From: JANNNF01 sp040385825
GTDB lineage: Bacteria > Pseudomonadota > Alphaproteobacteria > Rhodobacterales > Rhodobacteraceae
Assembly (NCBI GenBank): GCA_040385825.1
Contig: JAZKGQ010000006.1
Span: 620,001-684,000, forward strand
Direction: 5' to 3'
DNA length: 64,000 bases
The notes below the pieces were generated by a model, which made no database searches, was not told the DNA's origin, and saw only the letters and a program-made list of their open reading frames with translations. Below, piece after piece: positions 35,126-43,087 of this stretch (position 1 is its first letter; every line of letters begins with the position of its first letter). Both the position numbers and the translations under genes were made by a program.

Positions 35126-35917
35126 TCAGGACTGCAACAGTTGCAAGGCCAGCATGCCGGGCGAGCTGGCAGAGGCCCCCGTCGTCAGTTCGGAACGCAG
35201 CAGAAACCCTTTGACCAATGCCTCGACCTTGGCCGGATCGCTGAACTGGCTGATGCTGTCAGCCCCGAACCGGGCTTCGGCCTTGTCTTTCAGGACGGCC
35301 AGTTGCTGATCAAGGTCAATCGCGGCAAAGCTGGTCGGCAGCCCGAGCGCTGTCTGAAACACCTGGCGCAACGGGGCCGATCCCATCACGGTAAACCACT
35401 TGGCATCTTCCCCCATGGTCTTTGTCGCCAGCGTTGCCAATTCGCGTTCGGCGTTCAGCGCGTATCGGTAGTCATTGTTCTGGCTGCCGACCGCGGCCTC
35501 GAACTGCCGGGTGCGGTAAAGGGCAAGCGTGGTGTCGGCAAAATCCGACACCTTGTTGCCGGGTATCGCATAGTCGCCAAAGCCGAAGGCGGACGAGAAT
35601 TTCAGATATTGCTTGTCTGCCAGACGGTTGGCGAGGGCATCTTCCGTCAACGTGCCATCTTCCAGCACCTTGCGGATGAAGTAGCGGTTGTTGATGTCAT
35701 TCTCCAGCCCGTAGGCCCCAAGTGCCACGCCCAGCAATCGCCGGTCGGCCACCAGCTCTTCCGCCGTGTTGATCGCGCCGATCCTTTCGCGGAAATAGGC
35801 TTCGTCGCGCTGGTTGACGGCGCTGGCCTGAAAGGCCTGCTGCTGCGCCGCCATGGTGCGTTTCAAAACGCCCCAGCCGGCATAGCCACCCAAGGGCAAA
35901 ACCGGCTGGAAATTCAT
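35126..35917 (-). CDS. DUF1217-type flagellar cluster protein
   Basis: 263 residues. The pattern RDEAYFRERIGAINTAEELV, then LGAYGLENDINNRYFIRKVL and KQYLKFSSAFGFGDYA is that of DUF1217 proteins, which are common in alphaproteobacterial flagellar loci and have no established activity. No signal peptide is seen. Rod/hook-like helices at the ends suggest it may be an exported axial or secretion-related protein, but this is inference. It is the last gene of the flagellin-flaF-flbT run and overlaps flbT by ATGA. Confidence 0.8.
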   Translation of the reverse strand: MNFQPVLPLGGYAGWGVLKRTMAAQQQAFQASAVNQRDEAYFRERIGAINTAEELVADRRLLGVALGAYGLENDINNRYFIRKVLEDGTLTEDALANRLADKQYLKFSSAFGFGDYAIPGNKVSDFADTTLALYRTRQFEAAVGSQNNDYRYALNAERELATLATKTMGEDAKWFTVMGSAPLRQVFQTALGLPTSFAAIDLDQQLAVLKDKAEARFGADSISQFSDPAKVEALVKGFLLRSELTTGASASSPGMLALQLLQS

Positions 35918-36318
35918 GCGCGCCCCGCGGCGAACAGCCGCTCCTCGCGAGGCAGAAGGCTGCGCAGGGCCTTCATCGCCTGATAATGCTGATCCTCCAG
36001 CACCGCCTTGCTGGCCTGCGCCAGTTGCGCGCGGCTGTCAGAATCGGTCAGCACCTGGCTAAGCTGCTCGATTCCGCGCAAAAGCTGCATCCGCGCATCC
36101 CCCGCCTCGGCATCGCCGGTCAGCACCAGTTGCGCGATGTAGCAGACGCGGCGCACGGGCGTATTCACCTCCTCGGGGTGGATCGCGTCGCGCAGCCGCA
36201 GGATATGGGCGTTTGGCGTCATGATGGCCAGCCGGGACCGGCGTTCGCCATTTTCGATCACCGCGCCATTGATCAGGACGCGCTCATGTGGCCCCAGTTT
36301 CAGGACAAGACCGGTCAT
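35914..36318 (-). CDS. flbT: Flagellin regulator FlbT
   Basis: 134 residues beginning GLVLKLGPHERVLINGAVIE, the signature opening of FlbT, followed by LRLRDAIHPEEVNTPVRRVC. FlbT binds the flagellin mRNA leader in Caulobacter and, with FlaF, tunes flagellin synthesis to assembly. ATG 36318 is fixed by homology; the longer frame upstream overlaps flaF in another frame. Its neighbours are flaF (4-base overlap) and flagellin. Confidence 0.93.
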   Translation of the reverse strand: MTGLVLKLGPHERVLINGAVIENGERRSRLAIMTPNAHILRLRDAIHPEEVNTPVRRVCYIAQLVLTGDAEAGDARMQLLRGIEQLSQVLTDSDSRAQLAQASKAVLEDQHYQAMKALRSLLPREERLFAAGRA

Positions 36319-36689
36319 GCCGACCCCCTGTCGCCGCGCAACCCGCGCATGACGGCGGTGTTGATATCGACCAGCACCTCGACACTGGCGCGGCCATCCA
36401 GCACCGCGCGGCTGTGTTCGGTGGTGAACTGGTACAGGTAGAACAGTTGCGCGCGCAGCGGGGCGGGCAGGCCGTTCTGCGGACCGGCCACATCGGCGGC
36501 GAGTGTGGACCAAAGCCGCAGATTCGCAGCAAGCGCGTCGACAAAACCGGGGAAATCCTCGGCCTTGCGGGTCCAGGTCGCAGACAGGCGCTGAGTGATG
36601 CGGGCGAGAAGATCGTATTCGACACCGCGCGCGGTGCGGGCGGGGGCCTCGGGGCGGGCATAGGCGCTGCGGGCATGCAATGCAGACAT
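36315..36689 (-). CDS. flaF: Flagellin synthesis protein FlaF
   Basis: 124 residues with the FlaF pattern GVEYDLLARITQRLSATW, LAANLRLWSTLAADVAGPQN and LPAPLRAQLFYLYQFTTEHS. FlaF is needed for flagellin translation or export and acts against FlbT. It follows flagellin by about 70 bases that contain a hairpin, an arrangement that would let flagellin be expressed far above the two regulators. Confidence 0.92.
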   Translation of the reverse strand: MSALHARSAYARPEAPARTARGVEYDLLARITQRLSATWTRKAEDFPGFVDALAANLRLWSTLAADVAGPQNGLPAPLRAQLFYLYQFTTEHSRAVLDGRASVEVLVDINTAVMRGLRGDRGSA

Positions 36690-36727
36690 GGGTTATCCTT
36701 CCGGGTCATGAGGGGTGAGATCGGCAA

Positions 36728-36751
36728 GGGCCGGAGGCATACCCCCGGCCC
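36728..36751 (-). terminator. Hairpin between flagellin and flaF
   Basis: Arms GGGCCGG (36728-36734) and CCGGCCC (36745-36751) just after the flagellin stop codon. There is no T run, so it may be an attenuating or mRNA-stabilising structure rather than a full terminator. Confidence 0.45.
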
Positions 36752-36758
36752 GCACCGA

Positions 36759-37958
36759 TTACCGGAACAGAGACAACAGGGTCTGCGGCTGCTGATTGGC
36801 GATCGACAGCGCCTGCACGCCCAACTGCTGCTGCACTTGCAGCGCCTGCAGGCGGGCCGAGGTTTCCTCCATGTTCGCGTCCACCATCGACCCGATGCCC
36901 GCTTTCAGCGAATCCGACAGCTCGCTAATGAAGTCGCGCTGAATGTCGATCCGCTTTTCCACCGAACCAAACGAGGCGGCTGCGTCGATCGAGGTGGTCA
37001 GCAACGCCTCGATATTGCCCAGGGCCGCCACCGCCCCGGCCCCGGTCGACACGTCAAGTCCGGTCAGCGCCCCAAGGCCACCGGCATTGGCATTCTTGAA
37101 CTGCGAGCTGACCGACATGTCGGTCGTGCCGCCATTGGTGAACACCAGCGTACCGGCAGTCCCACTGTCATAGTCGATCGACAGATCGGCGATGCCCAGA
37201 CTTTCGATGGCGGTTTTCAGCCCGACGGCTGCCACATCCGCAGGTGTGGTCGAGGCGATATCGGCCGCCGAGAACGTATAGCTGGCCGTTTTGCCGCCAA
37301 TGGTTACCGACAGGCTGTCACCCACCGCAAAACCCGCCGCCCCGTCGACCACCACCGTACCGGTGCCTGCCGCATCGATGGCAAAGCCTGCCGTATCGGC
37401 GCCGGTGGACGCGCCCGTCGTGCCAGTGAAGGCGGCCTTGGCAGCATAGGCCCCGGTCGACAGGTTCTGTGCAGACACCGCAATCGACGAGGTTGCCACC
37501 CCCGACCCCGACCGATCCAGCGAGGACAGCACGTTGACGCTGGTTTGCGAGCCGTCCACCAGATTCAGCCCGTTGAACTGCGCCGCCCCCACCACCGATT
37601 CAATCTGGCTGCGCAGAGCCGAAATATCGGTCTGAATCTTGGTACGGTCGACGTTTTCTTCCTGTGCGGCAACGATCTTGCCTTTGATCTGCGTCAAAAG
37701 TCCGGTGACGGTTTCCGACGCGCTGCGGGCAACTGCAATCGTCGAAGACCCAAGGGCCAGGCTGTCAGAGATGCCTTTGAAACCGGCCACATCCGATTCC
37801 ATGACTTTGGAAATCGCCCAGACGGCGGCATTGTCCTTGGCGTTGGAAACCGACTTGCCAGTCGAAATCTCGGACTGGGTCATGTTCATGCTTTTGTTGA
37901 TGCCCTTCATCGTCTGAAGGGCAACCATGGCAGAGGTATTGGTCAGAATGGACGACAT
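36759..37958 (-). CDS. fliC: Flagellin
   Basis: 399 residues. The N-terminal D0/D1 region (SSILTNTSAMVALQTMKGIN, KSMNMTQSEISTGKSVSNAK) and the C-terminal helix (TSARLQALQVQQQLGVQALS, IANQQPQTLLSLFR) are flagellin ends, with a variable Gly/Ala/Thr-rich centre of about 180 residues. AAGGA lies 9 bases before ATG 37958. A second ATG two codons earlier (37964) has poor spacing. It is the filament subunit and the only flagellin gene in the window. The gene name flaA is equally used in this group. Confidence 0.95.
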   Translation of the reverse strand: MSSILTNTSAMVALQTMKGINKSMNMTQSEISTGKSVSNAKDNAAVWAISKVMESDVAGFKGISDSLALGSSTIAVARSASETVTGLLTQIKGKIVAAQEENVDRTKIQTDISALRSQIESVVGAAQFNGLNLVDGSQTSVNVLSSLDRSGSGVATSSIAVSAQNLSTGAYAAKAAFTGTTGASTGADTAGFAIDAAGTGTVVVDGAAGFAVGDSLSVTIGGKTASYTFSAADIASTTPADVAAVGLKTAIESLGIADLSIDYDSGTAGTLVFTNGGTTDMSVSSQFKNANAGGLGALTGLDVSTGAGAVAALGNIEALLTTSIDAAASFGSVEKRIDIQRDFISELSDSLKAGIGSMVDANMEETSARLQALQVQQQLGVQALSIANQQPQTLLSLFR

Positions 37959-38261
37959 CGTCATGTTCCTTACAGTGCCCCGCGCTTTGCGCAGGGCGAG
38001 AATGCAGCACATCGTGCCACGGTTCCGGCGTTCTGGCCGATGCTGCCGGACCATCCCGACGGCGCCACCCCGTCATGGGATGCAGGGACAGTGATGCCGC
38101 CGAACCGCTAACGCATTCCTAATTCAACAGGCTCTGATACTGAGGATTTGAGCCAAATTGAGCCGCTGGTGAGCCTGTCTGGTTCAATGCGACTCACACA
38201 TCCCGGCTCTTCGCAGCCCGCGTTTTGCGACAGGACTGTTCCCATAAAGATCTGACAAGCT
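37959..38261. other. Leader and upstream region of flagellin
   Basis: A 303-base region upstream of flagellin, also downstream of the flgJ/flgN-like operon. It contains a CtrA-like site at 38108-38122 and otherwise only GC-rich leader sequence that could hold the FlbT target. No gene was found. Confidence 0.5.
38108..38122 (-). promoter_or_regulatory. CtrA-like site upstream of flagellin
   Basis: Read on the minus strand: TTAG, seven bases, TTAG, 150 bases before the flagellin ATG. The long leader that this implies fits post-transcriptional control by FlbT/FlaF. Confidence 0.45.
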
Positions 38262-38582
38262 TCAGAACCGCTCCGTCAGACCGCGCGGACCATCGCCGAT
38301 CGCGCGGGTGCGCCCCTGCGCGTCATAGGTCACCGTTCGCGCCGCCGCCCCCACCTCGGCAAGCCTGCGCCGTGCCGCCCGCACCCCGCGCGCCGCCGCC
38401 AGCAGGCAGGCCGCGTTGCGCTCGGCCTTGCTGCGCAAACGGCTGGCCGTCGCCCTGTCAGTGATGTGCAACCCCGCCAGAATCGTCTCTGTCAAGGCAT
38501 AAGTCGCCCCCAGTTCGGTCAGATCACCCCGGCGCAGCGCCGCGAATGCCTCATCCAGTGCAGCCTCCAGGTCATGCGCCAT
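38262..38582 (-). CDS. flgN: FlgN-like export chaperone
   Basis: 106 residues, all helical, with AERNAACLLAAARGVRAARR and a C-terminal VTYDAQGRTRAIGDG tail. The YDAxGR ending after a helical core is a feature of alphaproteobacterial FlgN-type proteins, which escort FlgK and FlgL to the export gate. It overlaps flgJ by 11 bases and lies next to flagellin. The family is poorly conserved, so the name leans on size, tail motif and context. Confidence 0.65.
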   Translation of the reverse strand: MAHDLEAALDEAFAALRRGDLTELGATYALTETILAGLHITDRATASRLRSKAERNAACLLAAARGVRAARRRLAEVGAAARTVTYDAQGRTRAIGDGPRGLTERF

Positions 38583-38841
38583 TGTCCACCCTCACCATCG
38601 CGTCAAACAGCGTTTCCGCCAGCCCGATGCCACCTTTGGCGACCATGAGTCTGGCCTGTTCCTCGCGCAGAAAAGAGGCAAACTGATCCTCGCCAATGCC
38701 GCCGCCAAAGGACTCGGGCGTAGTGCCGACCCCCGCATAACCCAGCATTTCCGTCAAAAATGCCGCTTCCAGCGCACGCGCCTGCGTCATCAAGGCCTTG
38801 TTGCGATCATTGGGCGGGGGGGCGAGGGGGAGAATCTGCAT
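38572..38841 (-). CDS. flgJ: Rod-binding protein FlgJ (N-terminal domain only)
   Basis: 89 residues matching only the rod-capping domain of FlgJ: RALEAAFLTEMLGYAGVG, FGGGIGEDQFASFLREEQAR and GIGLAETLFDAMV. The muramidase half seen in enterobacterial FlgJ is absent, as usual in alphaproteobacteria; the transglycosylase at 24301 may supply it. ATG 38841 starts the homology; the frame extends back to 39048 across the divergent promoter and is not used. Confidence 0.85.
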   Translation of the reverse strand: MQILPLAPPPNDRNKALMTQARALEAAFLTEMLGYAGVGTTPESFGGGIGEDQFASFLREEQARLMVAKGGIGLAETLFDAMVRVDNGA

Positions 38842-38890
38842 GGCGGCCTTCTTTTGTTGTGTCAGATTTTTCCGACTATGACGGTCCGCG

Positions 38891-38905
38891 GTAAACAAGC
38901 AGTAA
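38891..38905 (+). promoter_or_regulatory. Weak CtrA-like site before fliK
   Basis: GTAA, seven bases, GTAA in the 112-base gap between flgJ and fliK, 49 bases before the fliK ATG. Two mismatches from TTAA-N7-TTAA, but the spacing is exact. Confidence 0.25.
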
Positions 38906-38953
38906 CCAGTTGCATGGGAAAAGAGGGCATCCGAATGAAAAGTCGTGGAGCCG

Positions 38954-40561
38954 ATGATCCCTGTCCTTCTCCGTCCCGCATCGACGATCCCCGCCCCGCT
39001 GGTGGGAAGAGAGGGTATTTCAGTGCCAGACGGTGCGTTTTTCGCCATATTAGAGACAATTCAGGCGCAAGAAGCCGTTTCAGTCACCAGTGAGCCGACC
39101 CTTCAGGACGGCCCCCCCGAGTCGTGCTTGTCCGAGCCTGCTCGCGCCGATATTGCAGCGCAGTTGTCGCAGTTGCCGCCGCGGACTGCTGGTGCAGGGG
39201 GCGCGACAGTCGATCCCGGTTCCGGCGACCACGGCGGGGGGGCGGATGACCCTGAGGCAGACGCCTTGCGCGAACCGGCTCTGCCTTTGCACGGTTCGGT
39301 GGACGCAGCGCCTGTGCCCTTGGCACCGGTGCCCCTTGCACAAGCCCATCTTGTTGTCCCTGCGGCGCCGCAGAGTCCGTCGGCCCTGCCCGCCGAAGCC
39401 CTGCCTGCCCTTCCGGTTGCGCCCCGTGATCCCCCTGCGGATGTCACAGCCTTGGCCAGTTCACGGCTGGTCGCCCCAACTCTGGCAGTTGCTGGTCCGC
39501 CTGACCTGGCCGCAAAAAGCGTGATCAACCGTGACGAAACCGGAATATCGTCGTCCGCAACGCCTGACTTCACAAGTTTGGCAAACCCGGTGGCCAATCC
39601 TTCGGGGGCAGGTGGCGGGGTGGAAAGACGGCCAGTTTCGGCTAGTACAGTCTCTGTTCTCGCCGATCTCACAGGCCTTCAAGACCCTGTCCTGCCTGCA
39701 ATCCGAAACTTGCCCCTGCCGCCAGGCCTTGCGGCACCGCCCGCCACAGATGGCCCAGCCACAATGCGGCTGTCTGCCAGAACATCCGCGCTGCCGGTTT
39801 CGTTGCCGCCCCTTGCGTCTGGGCTTGCGCCGCTGCCTGCACCTGTTCCGGCTGGAGTGGTCGAATCGGTCTTGCGGCTGACGATGCAGGAACCGCCGCC
39901 CAAGCCAGATGGCACCCCGAGGGACGCGCCGGCGGCTCTGGCTGGCCAGCCCGATGCGCTGCTGCCGGACACGCGGCAGAATCTCGTTCAGACCCTTGAT
40001 CAAATCCAGACCGGCACAGAAACTGTGCCGCCGCCACAGTCTGGTCAGGCCAGCGGGATGCCGTCGCCCGGCCCTGCGGCAACGGCCTTGCCTGTCGACC
40101 GCGTGACTGCCGACGCGGTTTCCCCCCTCTTGGCACCAGAGCCTCGCCCGCAAACCGCTGCGGTCGCCCCCGCGCCCGGTGCGCAGATTGCGACGGCCCT
40201 GTCCCAAAGCGCCGAAGGGACGGTCGAGTTGATCCTTGCCCCGGCAGAACTTGGCCGCTTGCGGATGGAACTGGTGCCCGAGGGAGAATTGCTGCGCGTC
40301 ACGGTGTCGGTCGAACGACCCGAAACGCTGGACATGCTGCGCCGCAACGCCGATGTCTTGCTGGCGGAAATCCGGCAGGCCGGATTCACAGGCGCACAGC
40401 TGAGCTTTGGCAGTTGGGGCGGGCAAAAAGGCTCTGATCCCGCGCCGCGACCACATGACAATCCGCCTTCTGAAGATGCGGCCCCCGGAGTACCCCCCCC
40501 TTTTTTCCGCCCGTCCCCTGCGCCATCCGCCGCCGGGGCCGGGCTTGACCTTCGGCTATAG
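38954..40561 (+). CDS. fliK: Flagellar hook-length control protein FliK
   Basis: 535 residues. The long Pro/Ala-rich, poorly conserved N-terminal part (about 400 residues) acts as the ruler. The C-terminal Flg_hook domain is recognisable in EGTVELILAPAELGRLRMEL, LRVTVSVERPETLDMLRRNA and LLAEIRQAGFTGAQLSFG. FliK measures hook length and triggers the FlhB switch. ATG 38954 has GGAG close by; GTG 38945 is an alternative. It is followed by flgD after 11 bases. Confidence 0.85.
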   Translation: MIPVLLRPASTIPAPLVGREGISVPDGAFFAILETIQAQEAVSVTSEPTLQDGPPESCLSEPARADIAAQLSQLPPRTAGAGGATVDPGSGDHGGGADDPEADALREPALPLHGSVDAAPVPLAPVPLAQAHLVVPAAPQSPSALPAEALPALPVAPRDPPADVTALASSRLVAPTLAVAGPPDLAAKSVINRDETGISSSATPDFTSLANPVANPSGAGGGVERRPVSASTVSVLADLTGLQDPVLPAIRNLPLPPGLAAPPATDGPATMRLSARTSALPVSLPPLASGLAPLPAPVPAGVVESVLRLTMQEPPPKPDGTPRDAPAALAGQPDALLPDTRQNLVQTLDQIQTGTETVPPPQSGQASGMPSPGPAATALPVDRVTADAVSPLLAPEPRPQTAAVAPAPGAQIATALSQSAEGTVELILAPAELGRLRMELVPEGELLRVTVSVERPETLDMLRRNADVLLAEIRQAGFTGAQLSFGSWGGQKGSDPAPRPHDNPPSEDAAPGVPPPFFRPSPAPSAAGAGLDLRL

Positions 40562-40572
40562 GAACCAAAGCC

Positions 40573-41232
40573 ATGGATATTTCGTCCACAACTGCGCTCC
40601 AGACGACACCCACCGCGGCGGCATCGAAAAAAGCGGCGATTTCGTCAGACTTCGACACGTTTCTGAAGATGCTGACCACGCAGATGAAAAATCAGGATCC
40701 GCTGAACCCGGTTGATTCGTCAGATTATGCAGTACAGCTGGCAACGTTTTCAGGGGTGGAACAGCAACAGCAGACCAACACCTTGCTGAAAGAACTGGGT
40801 GCGCAGTTTTCGCTTCTGGGCATGTCGCAACTGGCGGGCTGGGTCGGGCAAGAGGCTCGCGCGCCTGCCCCCGTCTGGTATTCCGGGGCGCCTGTCACCC
40901 TTTCCCCCAATCCGGCGGCGGCTGCCGATCGGGCGGTTCTGGTGGTCAGGGATGCGCAGGGCAATCTGATGGCCCGCGAAGATCTGCCGACAGGCACCAC
41001 ACCCTATCAATGGCTTGGCAAGGATGCCGCGGGTGATCCTTTGCCCGACGGGCGCTATGTGCTCAGCCTGGAAAGCTGGGTTGGTGACGAAAAGCTGGGC
41101 GAATCGGTGATCGAATCCTATGCAAGGATACTTGAGGCCCGCGGTGGGCTGACCGGCACCACGCTTGTTCTGGAAGGCGGAATCGAGGTTCTGGCTACGT
41201 CAGTGACGGGTCTGCGCAACCCGGCGGGTTGA
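40573..41232 (+). CDS. flgD: Hook-capping protein FlgD
   Basis: 219 residues with the FlgD signature SDFDTFLKMLTTQMKNQDPL and VDSSDYAVQLATFSGVEQQQ, followed by a Tudor/fibronectin-like C-terminal part (PYQWLGKDAAGDPLPDGRYV). It caps the growing hook so FlgE can assemble. It is the last clear flagellar gene of the cluster. Its stop overlaps a possible TTG start of the phosphotransferase gene. Confidence 0.93.
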   Translation: MDISSTTALQTTPTAAASKKAAISSDFDTFLKMLTTQMKNQDPLNPVDSSDYAVQLATFSGVEQQQQTNTLLKELGAQFSLLGMSQLAGWVGQEARAPAPVWYSGAPVTLSPNPAAAADRAVLVVRDAQGNLMAREDLPTGTTPYQWLGKDAAGDPLPDGRYVLSLESWVGDEKLGESVIESYARILEARGGLTGTTLVLEGGIEVLATSVTGLRNPAG

Positions 41233-41264
41233 AGCCTGCCGCCACCAAGGGCATAACCCGGCAG

Positions 41265-42074
41265 ATGCCGAACGATGCCCCCCCGCCAACCCTGCGCCAA
41301 GAGGTTGAAACCGCCCTTCCGGCCCTGCGGTCGGCGACATGGGTGGCCTTGACCGGCGGGCGGACCAATCAGGTCTGGCGGGTCGGCGATCTGGTGGTCA
41401 AACGGTCGGTGCCGGGGGCGGAAAGCCCGCTGTTCCCGAATGATCCCTTGGCCGAAGCGGCGGCGCTGCGGCTTGTCGCACCCCATGGCTTGGCCCCCGC
41501 GTTGCGCCATACCGGGCACGGCTGGTTGGCCTATGATCACAGCGCGGGCCAGCCATGGCAGGGGGGCGATCCTGGCCCGGTGGCGGCGGTTCTGGCGGCG
41601 GTTCATGCCCTGCCCGCCGCCCCGTTCCGGCAGGTAGGATCTGGCAGCGCTGCGCTGTTGCAGCAGGCGAGGGGCATCCTCGCGCAGTGCGACGGCGCCT
41701 TGCCGCCCCCGCCAGAGATACCAGATGTGCCGCCCATCATGTCGCGTCTGATTCATGGGGATGCGGTGGCGGGAAATGTGGTTGTCGGGGCGGCGGGGGT
41801 CAGGCTGATCGACTGGCAATGCCCGGCCATGGGTGACCCGGCCGAGGATCTTGCGGCCTTCCTGTCGCCTGCCATGCAATGGCTCTATCGTGGCGAAATC
41901 CTGACCGCCGAACAGGAAGCGGCGTTTCTTGCCGCCTATTCCGACAGTGAGGTGTCACAGCGGTTCCGGGCGCTGAAGCCGCTGTTTCGGTGGCGCATGG
42001 CCGCGCATTGCCTGTGGAAGGCCGCCCGCGGCGATGCAGAGTACCGGGCCGCGCTGGCGTTGGAACTGGCTTAG
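41265..42074 (+). CDS. Aminoglycoside/choline-kinase-like phosphotransferase
   Basis: 269 residues with protein-kinase-like motifs: GGRTNQVWRVGDLVVKR (nucleotide-binding loop and lysine), LIHGDAVAGNVVV (catalytic HGDxxxxN) and VRLIDWQCPAMGDPAEDLA (metal-binding aspartate). This is the APH / choline kinase / LicA-type family, which phosphorylates small hydroxyl compounds. The substrate is unknown. Start options are ATG 41265 or a TTG at 41229 overlapping flgD. The stop TAG at 42072-42074 straddles the insertion point of an IS5-family element. Its TA is the presumed target duplication, and the original gene would also have ended in TAG. Confidence 0.75.
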   Translation: MPNDAPPPTLRQEVETALPALRSATWVALTGGRTNQVWRVGDLVVKRSVPGAESPLFPNDPLAEAAALRLVAPHGLAPALRHTGHGWLAYDHSAGQPWQGGDPGPVAAVLAAVHALPAAPFRQVGSGSAALLQQARGILAQCDGALPPPPEIPDVPPIMSRLIHGDAVAGNVVVGAAGVRLIDWQCPAMGDPAEDLAAFLSPAMQWLYRGEILTAEQEAAFLAAYSDSEVSQRFRALKPLFRWRMAAHCLWKAARGDAEYRAALALELA

Positions 42075-42915
42075 GGTCAGGACCTGTTAAATTGCTTGCG
42101 CTTGTTGCTGCGGCTTGATTCATTGCTGGGCAGCAAAGGGGTGTCGCATGGATGATCTGTTTTGGTTGACCGAGACGCAGATGGAGCGTCTCAAGCCATT
42201 CTTTCCGTTGTCGCACGGTGTGCCGCGCGTGGATGACCGGAGGGTGCTGAGTGGAATTATCTTCATCAATCGCAATGGCTTGCGATGGCGTGATGCACCT
42301 GCGGCCTATAGCCCGCCCAAGACGCTTTACAACAGGTGGGTGCGCTGGAGCCGCCTCGGGGTCTTTGCGCGTATCCTCACCAAACTGGCCGCCGAAGGTC
42401 GGGATGTCGAGACGACCATGATCGACGCAACCCATCTGAAAGCCCATCGCACGGCGTCCAGCCTGCGGGGCAAAAAGGGTGGGCCAAACGCTTCATCGGG
42501 CGCACCAAGGGCGGGTTGAATTCGAAACTGCACGCTGTCGCGGATGCGAAGGGTCGGCCCATCGGCCTGTATCTGAGCGCCGGGCAGACCAGCGACTACA
42601 TCGGCGCGCGGGCGCTGCTGGCATCCCTGCCCAAGGCCGGAACCCTGCTCGCGGATCGCGGCTACGATGCCAACTGGTTCCGCAACGCACTGATCGAGCG
42701 GGATGTTCAGACCTGCATCCCCTCACGCAAAGGCCGCAAGACCCTCATCACCCACGACGCCGACCTCTATCGAACGCGCCATAAGATCGAGAACATGTTC
42801 GCCCGCCTCAAAGACTGGCGCAGGATCGCCACCCGCTACGACAGATGTGCCGATCTCTTCCTCTCAGCCTGCGCACTGGCCGCAACCGTCATGTTCTGGC
42901 TACGAGTCCTGACCC
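42074..42915 (+). mobile_element. IS5-family insertion sequence, IS427-like
   Basis: An element of about 842 bp bounded by 10-bp perfect inverted repeats, GGGTCAGGAC (left, 42074-42083) and GTCCTGACCC (right, 42906-42915), each flanked by TA (42072-42073 and 42916-42917), the expected target duplication. It carries a two-frame transposase. Precise excision would restore the phosphotransferase stop as TAG and join it to the end of the IS630 remnant. Length and two-frame organisation suit the IS427 group. Perfect ends suggest recent insertion. Confidence 0.85.
42148..42519 (+). CDS. IS5-family transposase, first frame (orfA)
   Basis: 123 residues: the N-terminal DNA-binding part (FWLTETQMERLKPFFPLSHG, RVDDRRVLSGIIFINRNGLR) and the first catalytic aspartate in VETTMIDATHLKAHRTA. 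The frame stays open to 42519, but the transposase sequence continues in the -1 frame after the A-rich string CAAAAAGGG at 42471-42479, which suits programmed -1 frameshifting as in other IS427-group elements. The residues after the slippery site (GGPNASSGAPRAG) are not transposase-like. Confidence 0.85.
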   Translation: MDDLFWLTETQMERLKPFFPLSHGVPRVDDRRVLSGIIFINRNGLRWRDAPAAYSPPKTLYNRWVRWSRLGVFARILTKLAAEGRDVETTMIDATHLKAHRTASSLRGKKGGPNASSGAPRAG

Positions 42916-42959
42916 TAGAGCAAGTCGCCCTCAATCCGAACCATATCCTGCGGCCCTGA
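42471..42959 (+). CDS. IS5-family transposase, second frame (orfB part)
   Basis: Continues the transposase after the frameshift: GGLNSKLHAVADAKGRPIGL, the second catalytic aspartate in LLADRGYDANWF, and the catalytic glutamate in RTRHKIENMFARLKDWRRIA, completing a DDE set. The end LSACALAATVMFWLRVL is typical. There is no stop codon inside the element: the frame reads through the right terminal repeat and ends at TGA 42957-42959 in flanking DNA, adding 14 foreign residues. No independent start for orfB is likely; expression depends on frameshifting from orfA. Confidence 0.8.
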   Translation, partial: QKGWAKRFIGRTKGGLNSKLHAVADAKGRPIGLYLSAGQTSDYIGARALLASLPKAGTLLADRGYDANWFRNALIERDVQTCIPSRKGRKTLITHDADLYRTRHKIENMFARLKDWRRIATRYDRCADLFLSACALAATVMFWLRVLTLEQVALNPNHILRP

Positions 42960-43087
42960 AGTAGTTTTTGCACTCCTGCGGAAGGAAGAGGTCGCAGGCT
43001 TTGCCGACCTGTTTCCAGAGGGCATCGTAGGTTCTTGCTGCGTCCTATCGGATCAGGGTCTTGAGCTTGGAGAAGGCCATTTCGATG

